A stretch of 64,000 nucleotides of DNA. Source: Auriscalpium vulgare. Lineage: Eukaryota > Basidiomycota > Agaricomycetes > Russulales > Auriscalpiaceae. Below, in pieces: positions 53,623 to 64,000 of the stretch. Both the position numbers and the translations under genes were made by a program. The stretch spans positions 1,488,001 through 1,552,000 of the forward strand of contig JAHBBC010000009.1 of NCBI GenBank assembly GCA_019915015.1. The letters are read 5' to 3'. The stretch's first letter is position 1. Every line of letters starts with the position of its first letter. The notes under the pieces were generated by a model. It was not told the origin of the DNA. It saw nothing but the letters and a program-made list of their open reading frames with translations, and did no database searches.

Positions 53623-54409
53623 AATAACCACCACTCAGCCTGCTCTTCATTTGCTCCGCTGCCTATTATTTCTAGCTGTCTCCTGGGCCAGTGTAGCCGG
53701 TGTCTTCATTTTCGTCTATTTTGTGCTCGACATCTGTTAATTTGGAGCCAATTAGCAAGCTTTAGATGAGAATTAGCTAGCTACCAATGGCAATTATTGA
53801 TGCTTGCTCTAATGCAGACTAAAATATTAAGCTGAATATACTCAAATGAGCCAAAAATTAGCAGCATCATTAGCATCTAACTAGTAGGTGCACAGCAGGC
53901 ACATCTTATTAGCAGCTATACTGAGATACAGATAACTTGAAAATTAGAGGACATTATGTATAATTAATTTGAGGGGAAAGCTAAAAGGGCCTGTGTATAA
54001 TTAGATGCTAATTTGTGATAATTATACATAATTATGGGCGGGTGGGTTCCCAGATGAATCGCTACAGGATGAATGGTGAAATTTTGGATTCCAGTTGGGC
54101 GCAGTGGATATCATGACTGGCATAGTGGCAGTCTGGTGCAATAATCCCAGAATCCCAGCACGGGGGCCCCAGAGTGCCGGGCGCCGCCCGGCATGGAGGG
54201 GCCCTCTCTTTTACTCAGAAAAGAATATGCCTACATACAGCTAAAAAATTCATTTAGTAGTAGCTATAGAACCTGTGTGAATGCACGGGCAAGAGCTAGT
54301 CCTTTCATAAATTTAAAGGACGAGATGCATCAAGGTCCCCTATAACAGTGGAATAAACAACGCACACTTGCATGAGTTCCCACAAATTCAACCTCAATGA
54401 TCATAAGTG
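53623..54409. other. AT-rich intergenic
   Basis: Contains TAATTA-rich repeats (about 53930-54030) and a small GC hairpin TGCCGGGC-GCC-GCCCGGCA near 54175. GTGAATGCACGGGCAAGAGC near 54275 resembles short repeat-element ends. This is the 3' flank of the minus-strand STAND gene. Confidence 0.3.
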
Positions 54410-57400
54410 TCATAACTTTTCTACAAAACATTGTGCCCAATCTCTTCCATGAACAAATTTCTGCAGGTCAAGAATGGTCTCATGTTTTGATCCACTGACA
54501 CAGATATTGCTTGGGCGGTGAAGACCATCTCTATGCAGAGGAGGAATCCATAGAAGGAGGCTTGAACTTCCACATGTCACCCAGCCATCTTGACTGATAA
54601 TAGATTGGTCTGTAAAACCATTGCACTCCTCCTTAAGTGCCAATGTCATATTGGAAGTGATCTGGCTTTTAGCTTCTCCAACACCTGCAGGACTATCCCA
54701 TGGCCTTGCAACCATGGCACCTGTGGTTGCACTCCAGACACGCACAGTCTTGTCATATGAGCCAGATGCAATACTCTGGCCATCTGGTGAGAATGCAACA
54801 GAGGTGACCCAGTCTGTATGCCCCTCAAATGGCCCTGCCATCATGGCACCTGTGTTTGCATTCCAGACACGCACAGTGTTGTCATATGAGCCAGATGCAA
54901 TACTCTGGCCATCTGGTGAGAATGCAACAGAGGTGACTGACTGTGTGTGCCCCTCAAATGGCCCTGCAATCATGGCACCTGTGTTTGCATTCCAGACACG
55001 CACAGTCCCGTCATGTGAGCCAGAGGCAATACTCTGGCCATCTGGTGAGATTACAACAGATGTGACCTGGTATGTGTGCCCCTCAAATGGCCCTGCAATC
55101 ATGGCACCTGTGTTTGCATTCCAGACACACACAGTCCTGTCATCTGAGCCGGAGGCAATACTCTGGCCATCTGGTGAGAATGCAACAGAGGTGACCAAGT
55201 TTGTGTACCCCTCAAATGGCCCTGCAATCATAGCACCTGTGTTTGCATTCCAGACACGCACAGTCCTGTCACGTGAGCCGGAGGCAATACTCTGGCCATC
55301 TGGTGAGAATGCAACAGAGGTGACCCAGTCTGTATGCCCCTCAAATGGCCCTGCCATCATGGCACCTGTGTTTGCATTCCAGACACGCACAGTGTTGTCA
55401 TATGAGCCAGATGCAATACTCTGGCCATCTGGTGAGAATGCAACAGAGGTGACTGACTGTGTGTGCCCCTCAAATGGCCCTGCAATCATGGCACCTGTGT
55501 TTGCATTCCAGACACGCACAGTCCCGTCATGTGAGCCAGAGGCAATACTCTGGCCATCTGGTGAGATTACAACAGATGTGACCTCGTATGTGTGCCCCTC
55601 AAATGGCCCTGCAATCATGGCACCTGTGTTTGCATTCCAGACACGCACAGTCCCGTCATGTGAGCCAGAGGCAATACTCTGGCCATCTGGTGAGATTACA
55701 ACAGATGTGACCTGGTATGTGTGCCCCTCAAATGGCCCTGCAATCATGGCACCTGTGTTTGCATTCCAGACACACACAGTCCTGTCATCTGAGCCGGAGG
55801 CAATACTCTGGCCATCTGGTGAGAATGCAACAGAGGTGACCAAGTCTGTATGCCCCTCAAATGGCCCTGCAATCATAGCACCTGTGTTTGCATTCCAGAC
55901 ACGCACAGTCCTGTCACGTGAGCCGGAGGCAATACTCTGGCCATCTGGTGAGAATGCAACAGAGGTGACCCAGTCTGTATGCCCCTCAAATGGCCCTGCA
56001 ATCATGGCACCTGTGTTTGCATTCCAGACACGCACAGTCCTGTCATCTGAGCCAGAGGCAATACTCTGGCCATCTGGTGAGAATGCAACAGAGGTGACCC
56101 AGCTTGTGTGCCCCTCAAATGGCCCTGCAATCATAGCACCTGTGTTTGCATTCCAGACACGCACAGTGTTGTCAACTGAGCCAGAGGCAATACTCTGGCC
56201 ATCTGGTGAGAATGCAACAGAGGTGACCCAGTCTGTATGCCCCTCAAATGGCCCTGCAATCATGGCACCTGTGTTTGCATTCCAGACACGCACAGTCCTG
56301 TCACGTGAGCCAGAGGCAATACTCTGGCCATCTGGTGAGAATGCAACACAGGTGACCCGGTGTGTGTGCCCCTCAAATGGCCCTGCAATCATGGCACCTG
56401 TGGTTGCATTCCAGACACGCACAGTCCTGTTATATGAGCCAGAGGCAATACTCTGGCCATCTGGTGAGAATGCTACTGATAGTGATTGTTCACTAGTCTG
56501 GATGATATTCCGTAATGCTGGCCATTTTTTTAACTGTCCCTTTTGAATCAATACTGTATTTGGAAAATTGTCTTTATGCTGATTCCACACTCCCTGTGAG
56601 CTTTGTGGTGCAAATGGTAGTGCAGACAGATAGATGTGGGGTGCACTGTGTGAGATTGGCAATCCAAAGCATTGCAAGAATGCAATCATGTCATTCACCA
56701 GTATGATTAGTTCAGTGACTATGGCTAATCCAGATTGCAGCTGGAATATCAACTATCTATTAGTATACTGATATATCATTTTTAAAATGTCATACCTGAG
56801 GAGACAGCCACAGTTTCACATAGCCTAATAACTGAGTAGCAAGATGTACTTTGCCCATAAGACTTAGGACTTCTAGCCAGTACAAAAATTTAGTCTCAAA
56901 GAAGAGTTTTATATGCTTGCACAATGTCTCTTCAAAACAGCAATGTTCTAAATGCATACCCCAGTAACAGCATGCATAAGACAAGTGCAATGGAATATTT
57001 GCTTCAATGCGTGATTGAAGGTCATAAACATCTTTGTTTGCCAGGTGTGAAGTTGCAAGTTTACAGATATTGAACCTGAGACCAGACTGCGCCTGCATTG
57101 TGTTCAAACAAGAATTTACAATACTCAGATGTGCTTTGGCTATATCAATATAGAATATGCCACTTCTCTTGTCAAGAAGAAAGTCACGAAAAGATGTATG
57201 AAGGGGAACAACAGGTTGGTCTTTGACTATCACATTGCTCAATAGTGAACCTAAGCAAGACACAATTGCAGTCACTGATTCATCATCCTTTTGCCCATCA
57301 GGACTGCAAAATTCTTGTAGAGAAGTGAGAGCAGAAACAGAGAGAGGCTCAAATGTCGCTAGCAATTGAGACATAACAGATTGAAACCTTGGGTGACTCT

Positions 57401-59795
57401 TGGAGTCTGCAAAGCATGTGTTCAGGACTATGTCATACAAAATATCAAGAGGATTGAACTGTTTATTCGGAGATGGCAACAACAGGTGCAGTATACGATC
57501 TTTGGTGGTCAATCCAGGTGCTGGATTGGAAATGAATTTACAGGCAACTGCTGCCCATTGAAACAGACTTTCCGCTTTCTCTGTTAGCTGTTCAATGAGT
57601 GATGGTTCATCTATAGATTGCTGATTTGCAATATATGTTTTAATATCTTCTTTTGTGTCTGCAGCAAGTGTGATGTCATCCATATGTAAGGTGGCTACTG
57701 AGCCTTGGGGTGCCTTTCTAAAAGCATTCACAATAGTTGCTTCAGGCCTGGAGGTGATAAGAACTCGAATATTTGAAGGGAGCTTGTTTATATTTTGAGC
57801 AAGAAAATCATGTAGTCCATCTCCCCCTGAAACATCATCACTTTCATCCAATGCATCAATAACAATAACTATAGGCATATCAAAGAGCTGCAGGCTCTTT
57901 AGTGGTTGCTGCAATAAGTAATAAAACCGAGTGCCATAGTTTCTAGTACCCAGCCATTTTGATGTTTGACTTTGTATACTCTTTCTCAATTCATATTTAA
58001 ATGAGGGGTATTTCTCAGCAAGATTGTGAGCCAACGTGGAAAATAGATAGTGTGATGCATCTTTTGATTCATCTCTTATGAAAACAAAAGAAAAAGTGTC
58101 AAATTTTTTGATGATTTCATGTGCAATGGATGATTTCCCTGTACCAGCTTGGCCAAGCAAAAGAAGTGTATGGGATGAACTAGGGCCATTAATCCAAGCA
58201 TTGATTTCATTCAAGAATTTTGTACGTGTGCCAGACAGGCAGCCTGCATTGTTGGGCTGAGAGGAAGAGCCTTCTTTATACTGACGCAATAGTTCCTTGA
58301 TATCTCTGTCCAAATCTGAAAATTTGTGTTAGTGACTACTACAGACCAGACTAAATGTCCCACCTAATTGTTTAACTTCCTTTGACAATTCATTGAGCTC
58401 ATCTAATGTTGTTTTTATCAAGTTCATTGCTGTCTGGGAGGCAGTTTGAGTTTGAAGGATGGTGTAATCCATGAAATCCTTTTTTAGCAGAGCAAGAGTG
58501 TTATTGTACTCTGTTATTTGATGATCTGCTGAGCTAAGAGCATTTGACCAAGCTCGCTTCCCTGCAATGAATTAAGAATCAACCAATGCAGATCTCTTGA
58601 AGAGGTGGCTTACACAATTTATCTTCTGCAGCGTAGGCTTGAATAAATTCACCACAAGAGCATATCAACTTGAGCATTGTAATGAAAATGTCAGTTTGTT
58701 TGGATTGAGAGTCCTGTATAATTTTCTGAGTATTAGCCTCTTGAAGAAGCTCTAGTGTATCATGTATGGTAGACAGTAGTTGTTGTATACTTCTGTCAAG
58801 CTGAACCTGGTCCAGAAAGGCCTGGCCATAAAGGTGAATATAGTCTCAGATATAATACACAACCACCACCAAACACACCTTTGGAATGACTGCAAAAAGG
58901 GTCCATGCTGTCTTTACAAAGGGGTGAATCTGTAAAAGTGTTCAGTAGTATACACATCTGAGACAGCAACTCAAACCCTACCTCAGCAATACCATCTACT
59001 AATGCCATGGCCCACTGGATCTTGTCCACAGTGCTCTTCCATGTGTCATATGTGTCTTTAACTTTGTCCACAGCACCTGGGGCATTGTTTACTACAAGCT
59101 CCATTGTTGTAATTGCATGCTTGGATAGACCAGACATGTGCTCCACAGCTTGCTTAGCACCACTCAAGGCACTGTCAGCAGATTGAACAAGGTCTGCTGT
59201 AGACAGGTCCGATAATACAGCAGGTGTTTTAGCTGGGGATGGTGAATGAGTATCAGGATCAGATGAGATCATGAGCTGAGATTCTGCATTGGCACCCAGA
59301 GTGTCTTTAGCATTAGTTGAATCCAGACGGCTGATCGAGTGCAAGAGCCTCAGTTTGGCCAGCCCCGAACCGCTGACTTGCATAACAAGATCGAAATCAG
59401 TATCTACAGGAGGAGTGTCAGGAATGAGACATCGCATGCAAGAAACATCAATGACCATACCGTTTTGCACAGATGAGCGGATCAACTCCAGAGAGAGCAC
59501 AAGTTTTGCCACAGGCATGTCCTTGCGAAGACGCTTTGCGAAGACGCGCAGCGTAAGGTGCGACGAAGGGTCAAGAGCACTGTAGACAAGATAAATCGGT
59601 CACGATAGAAACAGGGGGTCGTTTCACACACAATCCATCCAGCACTGCATTCCACGTCACATACTCGCCGTCCTTGGCGGCGGCCTTCGTCGTCTTCACA
59701 GTTGCCCCGTCGCTAACGGTCAGAAAGAACTTCCTGCGCTGCCCGACCGCATTCTTGAGACTAGGGAGGCCCTGAGCTCGGATCACTATTGGCAT
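54410..59795 (-). CDS. STAND/NLR protein: C2-like, NACHT, 14 WD40 repeats
   Basis: Start ATG 59795 (MPIVIRAQGLPSLKN). Exon 1 joins at 59632/59579 to give a C2-like domain (FFLTVSDGATVKT..WNAVLDGF..LTLRVFAKR). A helical signalling-type region follows in several exons (DKIQWAMALVDG, IHPFVKTAW, LLSTIHDTLELLQ). The NACHT exon (58313-56796) has Walker A GQAGTGKSS and Walker B IVIVIDALDE. Intron 56795-56741 leads to a last exon with fourteen 43-residue WD40 units (~56480-54680; VTSVAFSPDGQSIASGS) and a C-terminal tail. Known members of this class (e.g. HET-E-type) are signal receptors in incompatibility or defence. The ligand is unknown. Repeats are near-identical at DNA level, as in rapidly reshuffling WD40 STANDs. 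Two seven-blade propellers would use 14 repeats. Confidence 0.8.
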
Positions 59796-59801
59796 TGACT
59801 G

Positions 59802-60109
59802 TTGAGTGGACCCTGGCGACAGCTTGAGTGTGAATACGCACCGATGACCCTCACTTCGTCCATGCGGCGCTGGGCCGCAATTTGCCCTTGCACATCGCCG
59901 ATCGGAGTTCTATCCAGAGTCGTATCAAGTTCCCGGTATAACATAATGACTGGGTTCCACGCACCCCGTTCCGGATCTCTGTGGACTGGAGGCATCGGGC
60001 CTGCAATCGCAAGGTGCGCGATCCAATGAGCGGTGTAAGTCAGCCAAGACTTTGGGGCGACGTACTCTCTGGCCTGTAGATCGTGGCCGGTATCTTGAAC
60101 AGCGGTCAT
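59802..60109 (-). CDS. Possible exon of an unidentified gene
   Basis: Opens MTAVQDTGHDLQ and reads YVAPKSWLTYTAHWIAHLAIA..PVIMLYRELDTTLDRTPIG, with amino-acid use like coding sequence. An upstream frame (~60272-60120, RLLEDKAKDSCDLCMRR) may be another exon, but I could not join them. It ends almost at the STAND start codon, so it may also be an older or longer 5' part of that gene. Confidence 0.3.
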
Positions 60110-62142
60110 ACTTGTGTGGTTTGAAAAGATATCCTGGTGGATAGGGCGAGAGTGCGTTGCGATCGAGGACGTAGGTCGAGAGGAGCAACACGTGGACCAC
60201 GCGCGGCAAAGTTACCCGCCTCATGCAAAGGTCACAAGAGTCTTTCGCTTTATCCTCCAACAGTCTCAACATTGAGGTTAACTCCTCACAGCCATACAGT
60301 TAACTTTGTTTATTCGCGGTCGACCCAGCTCAAGCGGACATCGCTCGCCCGACTAGAAGGTTACTGCGATCTTAGCCCTTCATTTGGAGGAGGCCCGGGT
60401 TGGGCCCGGGTGTGTCTCTGTACGTGCTGCCACTGACTTGAACCCCGAGTGGGGCAATCAGTCCCCTTGCCATCGCCATGTCCCGTTCCACGACCCTCCA
60501 CGACCGCTGTCTCTGTGCAGAACTCCGCTATGCAACATCCGGGGCCCCAGCAAGTCCTTCGCAAGGAGACGGCGCAAAGCTGGACGAGCACAGTGACATC
60601 CTGCACAACGCATACCCGCGGCTTGCGTCCTTCAGGTGGCGCATGACTGGGGGCTTCTGGAGGAGTGCACTTCGGCGAGAAGGCTAATGCAGGGATAGGC
60701 GGCGGACGATAGGCGCGTGCCTTGGGTCCTAACATCTGAGGCAGCATACTTTGTGGAGAAGGGGGAGCACAGGACACAGGTGCGTGGCCGTAACTGTGAC
60801 CGAACGCGCATACACTGATCTATTCTATGTAGTCACAGCAATCGCTGGCGCCGCGCAAGCCGGCGCCGTCACCGACGACCATAACGACCATCGCGCTCGC
60901 GCTTGATCGCGAGACGCGAACGCACCCGAAGGTTTGGATCCGTCTACTCTGCCTCTGGGAGACTACGCGTGGTGCGTGCTAACGTTCTTCATGTGTTCGC
61001 CCGCGCGTCCGTCTTACGCAGATTCTGCAGGACTAGCCCGCGCAGACGGAGCATCTCGCTTTCGTCGGCACCTCTGGTGATAGTCGCGGCTCCTGTCCCG
61101 ACCCCAGCGAATCCCAGAGCGTACATACGCTGTAGTGTGCTCATACTGCTAGCTCGCGGAGGCGGGAGGCGGGCGCTAGCGATGAGATACAAAAAGCCGC
61201 GCTGGCCGTCTCGCTAACTATGATTCTCGCAGACATATGCGCCATAAGGGCGGCTGGGCAGGGACGGGTCGCGCTGACTTGCAAGCATTCTAGACATTCA
61301 GATATTTGTCGGAGTCATGTATGCCAAATGTGCGTAATGAATATATTGCTAGTGGCCGGTGATCCTCTCTGCCAGGACGGTCAGCCAATAAGACTATCAG
61401 TGATCCTGAGCTCGCGAAAATCGAAATGGTCTACCTCGCCTCGGGTGACATTGTGTCCTAATCTCCCTTGAGCTTGAAGCTTGACCTTTTGATCGGATGT
61501 CCGTTCGGCTATATTTGCTTGTTATGTAGTTTCTCCCTTACAGCACTTGTTCGGCGCCGGCACGACAGGCAATTGCACCGACCGGAGCGAGATGGCATGG
61601 ACAATATAGAGTCATTTATCGAACTCGCGGCGCAGGCACCAATGCACGTAAAGCGCCTTATCTGCCAACCTTGACTGACTTTGTGCTTGCAGATGACTCG
61701 GGGTAGCCACTTCTCCGGCGTATTCTTGACTGTGGCGGCTTGACGTATGAGCGACAAGCAGGCAGCAGTGTAAGTCCGGTGGATCGCTCCAAACTTCTAT
61801 ACAACGGGTATCGCTTGCCGGGTCGAGCGGCTATCAGATGGGAATATGGACTGAGAAGAGCAGGATAGTTGTTGCGTGCTTAGCAGAAATGAAGAGCCCG
61901 ATGTCCATCCTCCCACATGTCCGTGCGATGCAAAATAGCAGGAACACAGTGCACCATACATTACCAGACCATACCGACGTCACAACACTAGTATAGCCCC
62001 GGAACGGGAACAAACGCGGCTCGCCTAGATGGAAGAAATGCAGTGCCGATCGATGCCATCGAGCTGTCTGCCAGACGCACCGAGGCGAGGCTAGCGGGGC
62101 CCGGTACACGCCGGGCCAGCGTGGGCGCAGTATGGATCAGTG
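60110..62142. other. Intergenic, no gene supported
   Basis: Pro- and Arg-rich open frames on both strands lack splice support or motifs. Confidence 0.25.
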
Positions 62143-63098
62143 CAGAACGTGCCGTCCTCTGGGACAACCGATCGCGGCCGGACGCGTCCGCGACCGCATG
62201 CGGTAAACCCCACTGTAGGGGCAGCGCGTCGGTGGTGTCCATTGCCCAATGCCCGGTCACTCATTCAATGTATTACTCGCTCCTTAGACACCCTCTGTAG
62301 GCTGTATGTATCATGCACGTACATTCTCATTATCCTGAACGATGTTCGTGTCACTCGCTCTTTGCAAACTGCTCCGTCGACGGATGCGTGACCGCGTGAC
62401 CCGACTGCCGACATGCCGTCTGCCACTCGTCCGCTGTCATCACCAGAGGTGGCCACCCCTCCCGCGGCCGAGCACGCTGGTTCGTGTCCGAGGCGATGTG
62501 GACTGCATCAAGCTCTCTGCGCGCAAAGAAGGTCAGCGCATCTGGTCGGACGCTGCAGCGCTATTACTTACTGCGCCCGCGCCAATCGACATCCTAAACG
62601 GGCAGGTATTCGGAGACCGGCTCGCGCCTCGCGGCACGGCACGGACAAGCGGCGTGGGCGGGTTCAGTCTCAAGGGCTTCAGGCCCTCATGAGCTCGCTT
62701 ACCGGTGTAGACAAGGAAAACATCTGGGGCGACAGAAACTAAAGGAGAGCGCGACGCGCTGAGCGACGCGTCAACGCGTGATAACCCAATATATTAATGA
62801 TAACCACAGACGTGTCAGTGTCACGCGGTCGAGCGGCCGGAGGTATTAAGAGTGTATTGGGAGTGCAGCGCTCAAGGAGACTCAGGCTGTGGCAGATGAG
62901 CACGATAGATAGCATTACTCAGATCGAGTGCATTGGCGTTGTTGCCAATGCAAGGGGTACAGAGACTGGCGGTACGGTGGGAACTAATGCTCTCGTTCTC
63001 GCGACACAACCCCACAGTTGGGTTTCACCCAATGCGGCCGCGGTCGCGACCCGCCGCGATCGATCGTCCCAGAGGACGGCACGCTCTCGATCAGTGAC
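62143..63098. repeat. Inverted pair of ~90 bp sequences
   Basis: GTGCCGTCCTCTGGGAC, CGATCGCGGC, GCGACCGC and AAACCC.ACTGT occur at about 62147-62215 and, in reverse complement, at about 63010-63090. The right copy ends 100 bases upstream of the gene at 63198. The segment between holds only unsupported frames (for example VFGDRLAPRGTARTSG near 62610). Confidence 0.5.
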
Positions 63099-63197
63099 AG
63101 GCCTCCGCGTGCCGTCGTGCATAAAAGCAGTCGCGTGCAGCAGAGCGCGCCCAGCTCCTGCTCAAAATTATCGTCAAGACCCACCCCGCTCTTTTCC

Positions 63198-64000
63198 ATG
63201 TCTTCCCCCGTCGCCGAGCCTCTGCCCCGCACGTCGCGCGCCAGGCGCGTCGCGCGGACGGTGAAGAAGGGCTTGGCCAGACTCATTCCAGGCCGCGGGC
63301 CGGCCGGCGAGGGGCCGTCCGCATCTGCCTCCGTCCCCGAGCCGCATGCCCACGTCCACAAGTCGCACTTCCACCTCGAGGGCCCGCTGGCCCCCGTCAT
63401 ACACACCGCGCACCGCTCGCTATCGACGGGCTCGAAGTTCCCCGGCGTTCCCCACACCCCGCCCGCACGGGCCCGCACGGCCTCGTCCGCGTCGTCGGCA
63501 TCCAGGCCCGCCGGCCACAAGCGCTGGTTCAGCTTCTCGACCGCGTCCTCGTCTTGGTCCCGAGAGAGCGTACCCGGGCTGTCGTCGTCTGTGTCGACGG
63601 ACTCGGCGACCAGCTCGGACGTGCCGACCGAGCTCGGGGTGCTCTCGCTCCACGCTGCCGCGGAGGCGATCGACAGGATGCAAGTCGGGTGCAAGAACGA
63701 GCAGCTGTGGGACGGGAGCTTGGGCGCGTTCGGGCTGTATCCGGAGGTCGGCGGCGATGACCTAGGCGCGCCGTTGATCGTGGAGAGCCCGGTGCTCTCG
63801 GAGGCGGCGGAGTACGCTGCGCTTGCTCGCGCAAAGGCGCTGGGCGAGTATCAGGGCGAACTCCCCGAGCACGTTTCCGTCGAAGGGCTGGCGGTCATCG
63901 TCGAGTCGCCAGAGCCTCTTTACGAGGACATCCTACCCACCGCCGCACCAGCCGACATTCCTCTGCCTTCGCCCTCCCTCAGCGAGGTCGAGGAGCTGCT
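63198..64000 (+). CDS. Unknown Ser/Ala-rich protein, 3' end outside window
   Basis: ATG 63198 opens MSSPVAEPLPRTSRARRV and stays open for 267 codons to the window end. An N-terminal basic stretch (RTVKKGLARLIPGRG) is followed by His-rich HAHVHKSHFHLEGP, a Ser/Thr-rich middle (FSFSTASSSWSRES), then an ordered acidic part (VLSLHAAAEAIDRMQVGCKNEQ-type helix, LIVESPVLSEAAEYAALARAKALGEY). A TATA-like CATAAAAG lies near 63119. Strong third-position G/C use supports real coding. Not recognised. Confidence 0.6.
   Translation, partial: MSSPVAEPLPRTSRARRVARTVKKGLARLIPGRGPAGEGPSASASVPEPHAHVHKSHFHLEGPLAPVIHTAHRSLSTGSKFPGVPHTPPARARTASSASSASRPAGHKRWFSFSTASSSWSRESVPGLSSSVSTDSATSSDVPTELGVLSLHAAAEAIDRMQVGCKNEQLWDGSLGAFGLYPEVGGDDLGAPLIVESPVLSEAAEYAALARAKALGEYQGELPEHVSVEGLAVIVESPEPLYEDILPTAAPADIPLPSPSLSEVEEL

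Noticed and set aside
54621..56546. 641-codon open frame antisense to the WD40 array
   Set aside because: The 129-base repeat is a multiple of three, so an open antisense frame repeats too. The minus strand has recognisable WD40 repeats and a spliced link to NACHT; the plus frame has no motif.

Overview
The window reads as nuclear DNA of a mushroom-forming basidiomycete (Agaricomycete). The evidence is genes cut by many 50-60 bp GT-AG introns, protein families typical of that class (TET/JBP-like 2OG-Fe(II) oxygenases, PHD-CHAT-like proteins, a DUF6533 membrane protein, a NACHT-WD40 STAND protein), and fungal Ty3/gypsy, Helitron, Crypton and MULE elements. No operons, ribosome binding sites or CRISPR arrays are present or expected. 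Most gene models are spliced by eye from reading frame and splice consensus, so exon edges are approximate. All family names come from recognising motifs; no search was run.

Layout. 1-5.0 kb is repeat DNA: two LTR-type sequences, an inverted repeat that one of them interrupts, a tRNA-like Pol III head at 3.45 kb, and a Helitron-like repeat ending in a hairpin at 4596. 5.0-17.2 kb is a gene block: an unknown Lys/Gly-rich protein, a TET/JBP-like oxygenase on the minus strand, a PHD zinc-finger/CHAT-like protein and an F-box-like gene. Between the oxygenase and the PHD-CHAT gene lies a GC-rich 1.8 kb imperfect palindrome plus a third copy of its arm. 17.7-20.9 kb is a Crypton-like element with an apparently complete tyrosine recombinase. 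20.9-23.66 kb is a truncated hairpin-tailed repeat joined to the 3' half of a Helitron helicase. 23.66-29.44 kb is a Ty3/gypsy element (Gypsy-1) whose pol is cut by the Helitron end.

29.9-39.2 kb is a second gene block: an acidic Ser/Gly-repeat protein, a DUF6533 seven-helix-type membrane protein, a 77 bp perfect palindrome, a second 2OG-oxygenase-like gene, and a protein with two RNase H1-N-terminal (viroplasmin)-like domains. 39.3-40.1 kb holds two tandem-repeat tracts. 40.3-43.7 kb is a MULE transposase with a SWIM finger. 44.5-51.06 kb is Gypsy-2, which has the same primer-binding site as Gypsy-1. 51.06-53.6 kb holds a Helitron-like tail, a dead gypsy RT fragment, a 573 bp foldback and a second tRNA-headed hairpin repeat. 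54.4-59.8 kb is a STAND/NLR gene with a C2-like domain, NACHT and 14 nearly identical WD40 repeats. An unidentified gene starts at 63198 and runs off the window.

The most unusual theme is several unrelated repeat families whose palindromic stems differ between copies while pairing is kept (91/3578/53011; 10321/12076/12774; 11218/15597; 29353/44524). This means either selection for the folded form or arm-to-arm correction in foldback DNA. The accessory genes (two oxygenases, PHD-CHAT, STAND receptor) sit between these elements, so the region looks like a transposon-rich, fast-changing compartment.
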